Shown here: piece by piece, positions 26,839 through 35,480 of the stretch | Layout: the number at the start of each line of letters is the position of its first letter | How positions within the stretch are numbered: the stretch's first letter is position 1 | NCBI GenBank assembly: GCA_003605055.1 | Contig: QZKP01000075.1 | Span: 1 to 64,000 of the forward strand | Length of the DNA: 64,000 bases | Direction of reading: 5' to 3' | DNA from: Desulfarculus sp. | GTDB taxonomy: Bacteria; Desulfobacterota; Desulfarculia; Desulfarculales; Desulfarculaceae | Made by a program: the position numbers and the translations under genes | Notes under the pieces: model-generated | Told to the model about the DNA's origin: nothing | The model's input: only the letters and a program-made list of their open reading frames with translations | Database searches by the model: none

Positions 26839-26854
26839 CGGCATTCATCTTGCA
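26839..26854 (+). promoter_or_regulatory. Sigma-54 (-24/-12) promoter for the carboxylase/BKACE operon
   Basis: CGGCATT-N4-TTGCA keeps the invariant GG and GC at the required spacing and has a perfect -12 TTGCA. Confidence 0.7.
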
Positions 26855-26978
26855 AGATTTTATCTTGCTGATTATTCAGGCTGTCAGGAGGGAGTTGAAG
26901 GCCGCTGAGAAAAAACTCCAGCCGAGCCCCGACCAGCAACCGCTGCTCCATTGAGTTGACGTTGAAAGCGAGACCAGA

Positions 26979-27509
26979 ATGGGCCTGACACAGGACGATG
27001 TGCTTAACATTATGAAGATGCTTGAGAATTCAAGCTTTAACGAGCTGCACCTGGAAATGGGCGGCTTTAGGTTGTTCCTGAGTAAAAAAGGCTGCTCCTC
27101 CGCGGCGCGCCTGCCGGATCAGGGCGCCGGCGTCCCGGTGCGGTCCGTTATGCAGGGGACCAACGCGGGTAACGCCCCCCAGGCGCCGGCGGCCGCCGCT
27201 GCGCCGGATTCTGCGGAGAATGATCCGGCCATCCCCGAGGGCCAGATCCCCATCAAGTCACCCATGCTGGGCGTGTTCTACCGGGCCTCCGAGCCGGGCG
27301 CGCGGCCCTTTGTGGAGGAAGGTTCTTTAGTGGACAAGGGCGACACCCTCTGCATCATCGAGGTCATGAAGCTCTACAGCACCATCACCGCCGAGGTCAG
27401 CGGCCGCATAGCCAAGGTCTGCGCGCAAGACGGACAGATGGTGGAATACGGCCAGACCCTGTTCCTGATCGAGCCCGGGGTGGACGCGGACGGCGCGCAG
27501 TTGTCATGA
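26979..27509 (+). CDS. Biotin carboxyl carrier protein
   Basis: This 176-residue biotinyl carrier has an N-terminal helical part resembling the AccB N-terminus (about 1-45), an Ala/Pro-rich linker (about 60-85) and a biotinyl domain (about 90-170) with the biotinylation site EVMKL, lysine about 131. The usual EAMK is EVMK here. The next gene overlaps it by ATGA. It would shuttle carboxybiotin between the carboxylase (27506) and the carboxyltransferase (28871). Confidence 0.88.
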   Translation: MGLTQDDVLNIMKMLENSSFNELHLEMGGFRLFLSKKGCSSAARLPDQGAGVPVRSVMQGTNAGNAPQAPAAAAAPDSAENDPAIPEGQIPIKSPMLGVFYRASEPGARPFVEEGSLVDKGDTLCIIEVMKLYSTITAEVSGRIAKVCAQDGQMVEYGQTLFLIEPGVDADGAQLS

Positions 27510-28861
27510 GCCCCCTCGCCCGGGTGTTCATAGCCAATCGAGGGGAGATAGCCGTACGCATAATCAGGGCCTGCCGGGAGCTGGGCCTGGAGACGGTGGC
27601 CGCCGTTTCCGCCGCGGACCAGGACAGCCTGCCGGCCAAAATGGCCGAGCGGGCGGTGTGCATAGGGCCCCACGCTCCCGCCCAGAGCTATCTGAACATC
27701 GGGGCCATCGTCACCGCGGCCCTGGGCACCGGCTGCGACGCGGTGCATCCCGGCTACGGTTTTTTGGCCGAGCGGCCGGAATTGGGCCGGGCCTGCGCCA
27801 AGCACGGCCTGGTCCTGATCGGCCCCAAGCCGGAGCAGATCGCCTGGATGGGCGACAAGCTGTCCGCCCGTCAGACGGCCCGCGAGTTGGGGATACCGCT
27901 GATACCCGGGTCGAGCATGGTCAGAGACGTCGCCGAGGCCCTGTCGGCCGCGGAGAGCGTGGGCTATCCGGTCCTGCTCAAGGCGGCGGCGGGCGGCGGC
28001 GGCAAGGGCATGAAAACAGTCATGGCGCCCGAGAATCTCCAGACCGTATTTTTAGAGGCCACGGGCGAGGCCCGCGCCGCCTTTGCCGACGGCCGGCTGT
28101 ACCTGGAGCGCTTTATACCCAACGCCCGGCACATAGAGGTGCAGATCCTGGCCGACGCCCATGGCCAGGCCGTCCACCTCTTCGAGCGGGACTGCTCGGT
28201 GCAGCGCCGCTACCAGAAGATGATCGAGGAGGCCCCCTCGCCGGTGGTCAGCCCGGGATTGCGCGCGGAGGTGTGCCAGGCGGCCTTGCGGATAGCCCGC
28301 CACATCGGCTATGAGAGCGCCGGCACCGTGGAGTTCGTGCTGGACCAGGACCGCGGTGAGTTCTACTTCCTGGAGATGAACACCCGCATCCAGGTGGAGC
28401 ACCCGGTCACCGAGATGATCACCGGCCTGGACCTGGTGCAGGAGCAGATCCGCATAGCCGCCGGCGAGCCCTTGGGCCTCAGCCAGGAGCAGGTGACCAT
28501 CTCCGGGCACGCCATCGAATGCCGCGTCAACGCCGAGCTGGCCGAGGCCGGCTTTCGACCCTCGCCAGGCAGGATAGGGCAGTGGCGGCCGCCGGAGATG
28601 GAGGGGGTGCGCGTGGACACTCATTGCCTCCCCGGCTACACAGTGCCGCCCTTCTACGACTCCCTGCTGGCCAAGGTCATCGCCGTGGGGCGTGACCGCG
28701 AGGGGGCCCTGGCGCGCATGCAAGAGGCCCTGCACCGATTCCAGGTGGAGGGGATCGACACCACCATCCCCTTTCTGTCCTCAGTGTTGAGCCACCCGGA
28801 TTTCCTGGCGGGGAAGATCAGCACCCGCTGGCTGGAAAACGTGTTTTGCGCCGGTGATTAA
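27506..28861 (+). CDS. Biotin carboxylase subunit
   Basis: This 451-residue ATP-grasp enzyme makes carboxybiotin from ATP and bicarbonate. Family hallmarks are RVFIANRGEIAVRIIRA at the start, the glycine-rich ATP loop KAAAGGGGKGMK (about 160-170), the EMNTRIQVEHPVTE catalytic stretch (about 290-303) and the C-terminal cap. Its length matches AccC. It is coupled to the carrier gene and nine bases upstream of the carboxyltransferase. Confidence 0.93.
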   Translation: MSPLARVFIANRGEIAVRIIRACRELGLETVAAVSAADQDSLPAKMAERAVCIGPHAPAQSYLNIGAIVTAALGTGCDAVHPGYGFLAERPELGRACAKHGLVLIGPKPEQIAWMGDKLSARQTARELGIPLIPGSSMVRDVAEALSAAESVGYPVLLKAAAGGGGKGMKTVMAPENLQTVFLEATGEARAAFADGRLYLERFIPNARHIEVQILADAHGQAVHLFERDCSVQRRYQKMIEEAPSPVVSPGLRAEVCQAALRIARHIGYESAGTVEFVLDQDRGEFYFLEMNTRIQVEHPVTEMITGLDLVQEQIRIAAGEPLGLSQEQVTISGHAIECRVNAELAEAGFRPSPGRIGQWRPPEMEGVRVDTHCLPGYTVPPFYDSLLAKVIAVGRDREGALARMQEALHRFQVEGIDTTIPFLSSVLSHPDFLAGKISTRWLENVFCAGD

Positions 28862-28870
28862 GGACCTTCT

Positions 28871-30316
28871 ATGAAGAAAGCTTACTTTGTGGATACCTCC
28901 CTGCGCGACGGGCCCCAGAGCCTGTGGAACGGCCGGATCACCACGGCCATGATGCTGCCCATCGCGCCGGTCATAGATCAGGTGGGGTTCGAGGCCCTGG
29001 ACTTTATGGCCCTGATCAGCATGGACTGGTGCGTGCGCAACCTGGGCGAGAACCCCTGGCAGAGGATACGCCTGATGGCCCAGGCCATGCCCAACACCCC
29101 CCTGATCGTGGGCGGGGTCTTGCGCAACTTCGGCAATGTCCCGGACTCGGTCACCGAGTACTGGACCCTGAAGATCGCCGAGGCGGGCGCGCGCCGCATC
29201 CGCATCAACGACCCCTGTCATGACCTGGGCCAGATTAAAAAGGCCATCAGGTGGTCCCAGGCCGCGGGCCTGACCACCATGGTGGCGCTCATCTTCTCGC
29301 ACAGCCCGGCGCACACCGATGAATACTACGCCCGCAAGGCCCGGCAGATGGTCCTGGCCGGGGCGGAGCGGATTTTCATCAAGGACGTGGACGGCCTGCT
29401 GACGCCGGAGCGGACCCGCAGCCTGATAACGGCGGTGGCGAGCCAGATGCAGGGCATCCCCCTGGAGATACACGGCCACTGCACCACGGGCCTGGAGCCC
29501 CTCTGCTACCTGGAGGCGCTCAAGCTGGGGGTGGAAACCGTGCACACCGCCGTGGCGCCCCTGGCCAACGGCCCCTCCCAGCCCTCGGTGGACAACATCC
29601 TGCGCAACGCCAGGATGATGGGCTTTTCCTGCGACCTGAACGAAAAGGCCCTGGCCGAGATGACCGACCACTTCCGCTACATCGCCCAGCGCGAGGGCTT
29701 CGCCCTGGGCGCGCCGGTGGAGTTCGATCTGTTCCAGTACGAGCACCAGTTGCCCGGCGGGATGATGTCCAATTACCAGACCGAGCTGGCCAAGCGGGGG
29801 CTGGCCGACAAGCTGGCGGAGCTGTTGCAGGAGATAGCCCTCATCCGGCGGGAGTTGGGCTATCCCATCATGGTCACCCCCCTGTCCCAATACGTGGGCG
29901 CCCAGGCCATACTCAACTTCACCTTGGGCGAGCGCTACAAGATCGTGACCGATGAAATTATAAAATACACCCTGGGGCACTTCGGCGAGCTGGCGGCCCC
30001 GGTGGAAAAACAGGTCATGGACAGGATCAAGAAGCTGCCCCGCGCCAAGGAATTGGCGAACTGGCAGCCGCGGGAGAGGTCCCTGGCGGAGCTGCGGCGG
30101 GAATTCGGGCCGGAGCTGTCCGGCGAGGAGTTCCTGCTGCGCGTGTTGTCCTCCAACCAGGAGGCGGTGGACAGGGTCCTGGCCCGCGGACCCCAGGGCG
30201 GCCAATATCCCAGAGGAGACAAGCCGGTGCTGGCCCTGATCCAGGAGCTGACCACGCAGAGTGACGCGACCTACGTTCACATCGAGAAAGAGGGGCTGTC
30301 CCTGACGCTAAGCTAG
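28871..30316 (+). CDS. Carboxyltransferase of the pyruvate carboxylase B / transcarboxylase 5S type, diverged
   Basis: This 481-residue TIM-barrel (HMGL-like) carboxyltransferase has DTSLRDGPQSL at the N-terminus, the catalytic lysine in FIKDVDGLLTP (about 175) and a metal-binding HGHCTTG (about 200). FQYEHQLPGGMMSN, conserved in pyruvate carboxylase subunit B and transcarboxylase 5S, lies near 295. Several pocket residues differ from the family: RDAHQ is RDGPQ, HxHDTxG is HGHCTTG and KDMAGL is KDVDGL. With the carrier and biotin carboxylase it forms a complete three-subunit biotin enzyme. The acceptor is probably a 2-oxoacid or a related carbonyl compound but not necessarily pyruvate. Confidence 0.8.
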   Translation: MKKAYFVDTSLRDGPQSLWNGRITTAMMLPIAPVIDQVGFEALDFMALISMDWCVRNLGENPWQRIRLMAQAMPNTPLIVGGVLRNFGNVPDSVTEYWTLKIAEAGARRIRINDPCHDLGQIKKAIRWSQAAGLTTMVALIFSHSPAHTDEYYARKARQMVLAGAERIFIKDVDGLLTPERTRSLITAVASQMQGIPLEIHGHCTTGLEPLCYLEALKLGVETVHTAVAPLANGPSQPSVDNILRNARMMGFSCDLNEKALAEMTDHFRYIAQREGFALGAPVEFDLFQYEHQLPGGMMSNYQTELAKRGLADKLAELLQEIALIRRELGYPIMVTPLSQYVGAQAILNFTLGERYKIVTDEIIKYTLGHFGELAAPVEKQVMDRIKKLPRAKELANWQPRERSLAELRREFGPELSGEEFLLRVLSSNQEAVDRVLARGPQGGQYPRGDKPVLALIQELTTQSDATYVHIEKEGLSLTLS

Positions 30317-30353
30317 GGCAGGGCCCCCAGGCCAGACCCCGAAGGGCGAGTGC

Positions 30354-31214
30354 ATGTCCCAAAACGAGCGGAAAATCGCCAACCCGGCCCACAAGCTGAT
30401 CATCACCGCCGCCATCACCGGCAGCCGCAACCTGCGCGATATATCGCCTTACATCCCCTACAGCCCGGCGGAGATAGTGCAGTCGTCCCTGGAGTGCTGG
30501 CGGGCCGGGGCCTCGCTGGTGCACATCCACGTGCGCGACCCCCAGACCGGCCTGGGCACCCAGGAGGCGGATCTGTTCCGCCAGGTGGTGGAGCCCCTGC
30601 GGGCCCAGACCGACCTGGTGCTGTGCCTGACCACCTCCGGCATCGCCGGCCGCAACCTGCCGGTGCAGGACCGGCTGGCCTCCCTGGAGCTGGAGCCGGA
30701 TCTGGCCTCCTTTGACGCCGGCTCCATCAACCTGGGCAAAGGGGTGTTCAGCAACCCGCCCGATTTTCTGGATCAGGCCGCGGCCCAGATGCTGGCCAAA
30801 GGGGTCAAGCCCGAGATCGAGATCTTCGACTCGGGCATGATCGTCACCGCCCTGCGCATGCGGGATCAGGGCAAGCTGCGGGAGCCTTTGTATTTCCAGT
30901 TCGTGCTGGGCACACCCTGGGGTGCGCCGGCCACGCCCAAATCCCTCCTGCATCTCTACGATATGATTCCCGATGACGCAGCCTGGTCCGTCATCGGCGT
31001 CGGCAAGGGCCACCTGCCCATGTCAATCATGGCCCTGGCCATGGGTGGGCACATCCGGGTGGGCCTGGAGGACAACATCTATTACCAGCAGGGAGTGCTG
31101 GCCCAAAGCAACGCCCAGTTCGTGGAGCGCATAGTCCGCCTGTCCCAAGAGTACGGGCGGGAGATCGCCTCCCCCCAGGAGGCCAGGGAGATTCTGGGCC
31201 TGCGGAAGATATAG
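30354..31214 (+). CDS. BKACE family beta-keto acid cleavage enzyme (copy 1)
   Basis: This 286-residue DUF849/BKACE enzyme belongs to a family that condenses a beta-keto acid with acetyl-CoA and cleaves it to acetoacetate and a new acyl-CoA. Zinc ligands are visible: two histidines in LVHIHVRD (about residue 60) and the glutamate of RVGLEDNIYY near 240. The N-terminal LIITAAITGS is typical. Starts at ATG 30354 after GAAGGGCGAG. The second copy follows after 42 bases. Substrate prediction within the family is not possible by eye. Confidence 0.88.
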   Translation: MSQNERKIANPAHKLIITAAITGSRNLRDISPYIPYSPAEIVQSSLECWRAGASLVHIHVRDPQTGLGTQEADLFRQVVEPLRAQTDLVLCLTTSGIAGRNLPVQDRLASLELEPDLASFDAGSINLGKGVFSNPPDFLDQAAAQMLAKGVKPEIEIFDSGMIVTALRMRDQGKLREPLYFQFVLGTPWGAPATPKSLLHLYDMIPDDAAWSVIGVGKGHLPMSIMALAMGGHIRVGLEDNIYYQQGVLAQSNAQFVERIVRLSQEYGREIASPQEAREILGLRKI

Positions 31215-31256
31215 GCGATTCAGGAGCAACAATCTCTAAGTAGGGAGGCAAGGCAG

Positions 31257-32138
31257 ATGCGGATCGCTCTGGAAGTTGCGCAGATGGAAAAACTGATCGT
31301 CACCGTGGCCCAGACCGGCGGCATCCACGGCAAGGACATCAACCCCGCCCTGCCGGAGCAGCCCGACGAGATAGCCCAGTCCGCCCTAGACTGCTACAAC
31401 GCCGGCGCCTCGGTCTGCCATATCCACGCCCGCGACAAAAAGGGCCACACCACCGGCGACCTGAACGTCTACACCGAGATCATCAGCCAGATAAAGGCCA
31501 AGTGCCCCATCATCACCCAGGTGGGCAACGGCATCGGCGGCGTCCCCCAGCCGGACGGGACCCTGCGGGCGGCCACCCTGGAGGAGCGTATGGAGCTGGT
31601 GAACATCCAGCCCAAGCCGGACATGCTCACGGTCAACATGGGCACCTTTGAGTTCGGCTACCTGGACACCTTCGAGAACCCCTTGGCCTGGAACGCGGAG
31701 TTCATCAAACGGAGCTATGAGAGAGACATCCCCATCGAGTGCGAATGCTATGACATGAGCCACATCTTCAACGCCCTGGAGCTGTTGCGCCGGGGGGTCC
31801 TGCGCCAGCCGGTGCACTTCAGCCTGGTGCTGGGCATCAAGGGCGGCATGCCCTTCTCGCCCAAGCTGCTGGCCATGATGGTGGACCACATCCCCGAGGG
31901 CTCCACCTGGCAGGTCATCACCATCAGCAAGTTCCAATTGTCGGCCACGGTGATGGCCATGTGCCAGGGGGCCAACATCCGGACTGGCCTGGAGGACAAC
32001 ATCTACTACGCCAAAAACGAGTTGGCCAAGAGCAACGCGCAGATGGTGGAGAGGATGGTGCGCATCGCCCGGGAGGTAGGGCGCGAAATAGCCACCGTGG
32101 AAGAGGCCATGCAGATATTGGGGGTCAAGCGGGATTGA
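31257..32138 (+). CDS. BKACE family beta-keto acid cleavage enzyme (copy 2)
   Basis: This 293-residue paralog of the preceding gene has the same zinc motifs (CHIHARD, and RTGLEDNIYYAKNELA near residue 245). The substrate loops are clearly diverged: it has GNGIGGVPQPDGTLRAA where copy 1 has TTSGIAGRN. GGGAGG precedes ATG 31257. Two adjacent, non-identical copies suggest either a heteromeric enzyme or two sequential or alternative substrates. Confidence 0.88.
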   Translation: MRIALEVAQMEKLIVTVAQTGGIHGKDINPALPEQPDEIAQSALDCYNAGASVCHIHARDKKGHTTGDLNVYTEIISQIKAKCPIITQVGNGIGGVPQPDGTLRAATLEERMELVNIQPKPDMLTVNMGTFEFGYLDTFENPLAWNAEFIKRSYERDIPIECECYDMSHIFNALELLRRGVLRQPVHFSLVLGIKGGMPFSPKLLAMMVDHIPEGSTWQVITISKFQLSATVMAMCQGANIRTGLEDNIYYAKNELAKSNAQMVERMVRIAREVGREIATVEEAMQILGVKRD

Positions 32139-32200
32139 TATCAAAGGGCGAGGTTACAGAGCAATCATATAAACCGAGGCCTTTATAAGGGAGGAGCGAG

Positions 32201-33280
32201 ATGAAACTCATTAAACTGGCGACGCTGATCGCGGCGGGCTGTCTCCTGTGGTCCATGTCCGCCCTGACAGACGCGAGCGCGGCCGAGGTGATCGAACTGA
32301 AGGTCGGCGTATGGCAGCCGCCCATGCACCCGGTGGTGCAGCAGGTCTATCTCCCCTGGGGCAAGATGATCGAGGAGCGCACCAAGGGCCGGGTGAAATT
32401 CAAATGGTTCCTGGGCGGCACCCTGGTCAAGAACGAACAGGGCCTCAGCGCCGTGAAAAGCGGCCTGGCCGACATCGTGATGCCCCTGAGCGTCTGGGCT
32501 TTCAACAAGCAGTTCCCGGTCACCTCGGCCATGTTCCTGCCCTTCCAGTTGGAGAGCGAGCTGCATGCCTCCCAGTCTTATTACGAGGGCTTTAAGCATC
32601 TGCCGGCCCTGGCCGCCGAGTACAAGGGCATGAAGGTCCTGGGCTTCTTTTCTTCGGGCATAGCCAACTTCCATATGAAGACCGTGCTCATAAAAAAGAT
32701 CGCGGACATGAAGAATGAGAAGATATGGGCCGCCAACACCATGGGCGTCACCTGCTTTAAGATTTGGGGAGCCTCTCCCCGGGTGGTGAAGATGGCCGAT
32801 ATCTACATGTCTCTGCAGAGGGGCGCCCTGGACGGCGTGCTGTTCCCCACCCCACCCCTGCACTCCTTCCGTTTCACCGACCTGCTGAACAAGCACACCA
32901 TCAGCGGATTCGTCCCCGGCGCCCAGATCGCGGCCATGAACCTGAAGAAGTGGAACTCCCTGCCGCCGGACATCCAGAAAGCCTTCAATGACCTGAACCT
33001 CTCCCTGAGCATCGCGGTGGGCGCCAAGTTCATGGAGATGAACCAGTTCATCCTGGCGCAGTTGAAAAAGCGCGGCGACCAAATTTACGTCGTGCCCCAG
33101 AAGCAGAGAGAGAAGTGGAAGGCGACTCTCAAGCCGGTCTATGATGACCACATCAAGGACATGGACAAGGCGGGCCTGAAGGGCAAGGCGCTCATGGCCA
33201 AGATCGAGGCCGTCGTGCAGAAGGCCTCCGCTCATCCTCTGAAGCGGGACGCGTTCTGGAAGCCCCTGGGCGCCAAATAA
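32201..33280 (+). CDS. dctP: TRAP transporter solute-binding protein (DctP family)
   Basis: This 359-residue periplasmic binding protein has a signal peptide of about 28 residues ending in ASAAE. The mature protein starts VIELKVGVWQPPMHPV, followed by DctP-family features including the carboxylate-binding arginine region and FHMKTVLIKKIADMKNEKIWA near 150-175. It binds an organic acid and hands it to the fused membrane subunit encoded downstream. A stem-loop separates the two genes. Confidence 0.9.
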   Translation: MKLIKLATLIAAGCLLWSMSALTDASAAEVIELKVGVWQPPMHPVVQQVYLPWGKMIEERTKGRVKFKWFLGGTLVKNEQGLSAVKSGLADIVMPLSVWAFNKQFPVTSAMFLPFQLESELHASQSYYEGFKHLPALAAEYKGMKVLGFFSSGIANFHMKTVLIKKIADMKNEKIWAANTMGVTCFKIWGASPRVVKMADIYMSLQRGALDGVLFPTPPLHSFRFTDLLNKHTISGFVPGAQIAAMNLKKWNSLPPDIQKAFNDLNLSLSIAVGAKFMEMNQFILAQLKKRGDQIYVVPQKQREKWKATLKPVYDDHIKDMDKAGLKGKALMAKIEAVVQKASAHPLKRDAFWKPLGAK

Positions 33281-33299
33281 GTCATCTACGCTTTAAGCT

Positions 33300-33341
33300 G
33301 CCCGTGGGCCGGTCGCGTGCTTAAGCGGCCGGTCCACGGGC
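33300..33341 (+). other. Intercistronic stem-loop after dctP
   Basis: GCCCGTGG (33300-33307) pairs with CCACGGGC (33334-33341) and extends through GCCGG/CCGGT. There is no U-run. Such hairpins commonly let the binding protein be made in excess over the membrane subunits. Confidence 0.6.
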
Positions 33342-33438
33342 TAGGCACATGCCCATGGCCGGCATGAGTCATGGCTAGGTGGAAGACACCGAGGGTCGCC
33401 TGAGTGCCTTGTCGTATCCTGATGGGGCGGAGAGGCCT

Positions 33439-35394
33439 ATGAGCAGCCAAGAGTCAACCGTCATTCGGGCCAGCGGCCGGCTGCTGAGTTGGGCGGCGGC
33501 CCTGGACAAATGGGTGGGCTACCTCAGCCGGAAGTGCACCTCCTTGAGCGCCATTCTGGCCCTGGTCATGGCCCTGACCATCATCGTTGACTTGGCTCTG
33601 CGGAATTTCCTCGGGGTGGTCTTCGACTTCATTATCGAGGGCGAGACCTTTTTATTGATCATAGTCACCTTCCTTAGCCTGGCCGAGACCCAGAGAAACG
33701 GTCGGCATATTTCAGTCGATATCCTGACCAACAAATTGCCCACCAAGACACGCCTCTTCCTGGAGATTATATTTTCCCTCTGCGGACTCTATCTTTTTTT
33801 GATCATCACCTGGCAGCTATATCGAAGGGGAATGCTGGAGTACGCCGAGGGCAAGATCACCATGGTATCCGAGATCCCCTTCGCGCCTTTCACCTTCCTG
33901 GCCGCGCTCGGCTGTCTGCTGATGTGCGCAGTGCTTTTTCAGCAACTGCTGGCCAGCCTGGGCCGGGTGTTGGCCGAGTATAAAAAGCCCCTGCCTTTCT
34001 TATTGTTGGCGCTGGCCATCGCGGCCGCATTTATCAGCCTACCCTTTGCGTATCAGGCGGCGGGAATCGCGCTCAACAAGACCGCCCTGGCCTTGCTGAT
34101 GCTGGGGCTGGCGCTCGGGTTCATGTTTTTGGGCTTCCCGGTGGCCTTCGCCATGGGCTTTATCGGCATCCTGGGGACCTGGTGCCTAACGGGCGCGGAG
34201 ATCACCCTGGGCTCGGTGCGGCTGGCGGCCTATGACAGCGTGGCCGAATATTTCCTCTGCGTCATCCCTTTCTTCATCCTCATGGGACTGTTTTGTCTGC
34301 ATTCGGGCATCAGCAAGAACTTGTTCAGGGCCGCCCACACCTGGCTGGCCAGGATGCCCGGCGGCCTGGCCATAGCCACCATCCTGGGCTGCGGGGGGTT
34401 CGCGGCCATCTGCGGCGACAGCATGGCCAACGCCGCCACCATGGGCTCGGTGGCCCTGCCCGAGATGAAAAAATACAAATACCAGGACTCCCTGGCCACC
34501 GGGTCCGTGGCCGCCGGGGGCACCCTGGGCATCCTCATACCGCCCAGCATCGGCTTCATCGCCTACGGCATCATCACCGAGCAATCGGTGGGCAAGCTTT
34601 TCATGGCCGGGATTCTCCCCGGCATGTTGATGATTTTGCTGTTCTCGGCGATCATCTTTATCCGCTGCCGATTGAACCCATCCCTGGGGCCCACCACCGC
34701 GGGCTCGACCTGGCTGGAAAAGATATCGTCCCTCAGGGGGACCTGGCAGGTCGTGGTGCTCTTCGTCTTGGTCATGGGCGGAATTTATTCCGGGATAGTG
34801 ACCCCCACCGAGGCCGGGGGGGTGGGCGTGATCGGCGCCCTGGTCCTGGCGGCCTTTTCTCCTGAGTTCACCTGGAAGACGCTCTTTGAATCCCTGACCC
34901 TGGGGATCCAAATGTCGGCCATGATCATAACCATGCTGATCGGGGTGGCCCTGCTGGGCAACTTCATCACCCTTACCGAGCTGCCCCTGAGCCTGTCCAC
35001 CTGGCTCCAATCCCTGAACCTGTCCCCCTATGTCTTTTTCGTCTGCATTCTTATCCTTTATCTCTTCTTGGGCATGGTCATGAACATTATCCCCATGATA
35101 ATGGTCACCCTGCCCATTGTTTACCCCTCCATCCTGGCCCTGGGCTTTGACCCCATCTGGTTCGGCGTGGTCATGGTCATCATGATGGAGATGGGACAGG
35201 TCTCGCCGCCGGTGGGCATAAACGTGTTTGTCATCCACGCCACGGCGGGCAATGTATCCATGATGACGATATTCCGGGGCATAACCCCCTTCGTCGCCAT
35301 GCAGGTCGTTACAATAATATTGCTTACTCTATTCCCAATTATCGCCCTGTACCTGCCCAACCTAATGGCGGTGCTGCCTTCCATCGGCAAGTGA
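33439..35394 (+). CDS. Fused TRAP transporter membrane subunits (DctQ-DctM)
   Basis: This 651-residue membrane protein joins a four-helix DctQ domain (about 30-190) to a 12-helix DctM domain (about 210-645). DctQ features include NFLGVVFDFIIEGETFLLIIVTFL. DctM features include GFPVAFAMGFIGILG, GGFAAICGDSMANAATMGSVALPEM and a C-terminal VSPPVGINVFV. Fused QM subunits are a known TRAP variant. ATG 33439 follows GGCGGAGAGG. With DctP it would import the carboxylate degraded by this cluster, driven by the sodium gradient. Confidence 0.9.
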   Translation: MSSQESTVIRASGRLLSWAAALDKWVGYLSRKCTSLSAILALVMALTIIVDLALRNFLGVVFDFIIEGETFLLIIVTFLSLAETQRNGRHISVDILTNKLPTKTRLFLEIIFSLCGLYLFLIITWQLYRRGMLEYAEGKITMVSEIPFAPFTFLAALGCLLMCAVLFQQLLASLGRVLAEYKKPLPFLLLALAIAAAFISLPFAYQAAGIALNKTALALLMLGLALGFMFLGFPVAFAMGFIGILGTWCLTGAEITLGSVRLAAYDSVAEYFLCVIPFFILMGLFCLHSGISKNLFRAAHTWLARMPGGLAIATILGCGGFAAICGDSMANAATMGSVALPEMKKYKYQDSLATGSVAAGGTLGILIPPSIGFIAYGIITEQSVGKLFMAGILPGMLMILLFSAIIFIRCRLNPSLGPTTAGSTWLEKISSLRGTWQVVVLFVLVMGGIYSGIVTPTEAGGVGVIGALVLAAFSPEFTWKTLFESLTLGIQMSAMIITMLIGVALLGNFITLTELPLSLSTWLQSLNLSPYVFFVCILILYLFLGMVMNIIPMIMVTLPIVYPSILALGFDPIWFGVVMVIMMEMGQVSPPVGINVFVIHATAGNVSMMTIFRGITPFVAMQVVTIILLTLFPIIALYLPNLMAVLPSIGK

Positions 35395-35480
35395 GGCGGG
35401 GCGTCTGGTGCGCTGGTGAGCTTGCAATCTCTTTCGCGCGGCGCGGTGTAAGGCCGGTTCTTTAAAGGAGACGGGAGTTA

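Larger units (their letters stand above)
26614..26978 (+). promoter_or_regulatory. AT-rich regulatory region before the carboxylase operon
   Basis: The gap between the tctC terminator and the biotin carrier gene holds no gene. Its AT-rich part (about 26690-26880) contains a candidate activator site (26774-26791) and a sigma-54 promoter (26839-26854), giving a leader of about 110 bases. Confidence 0.6.
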
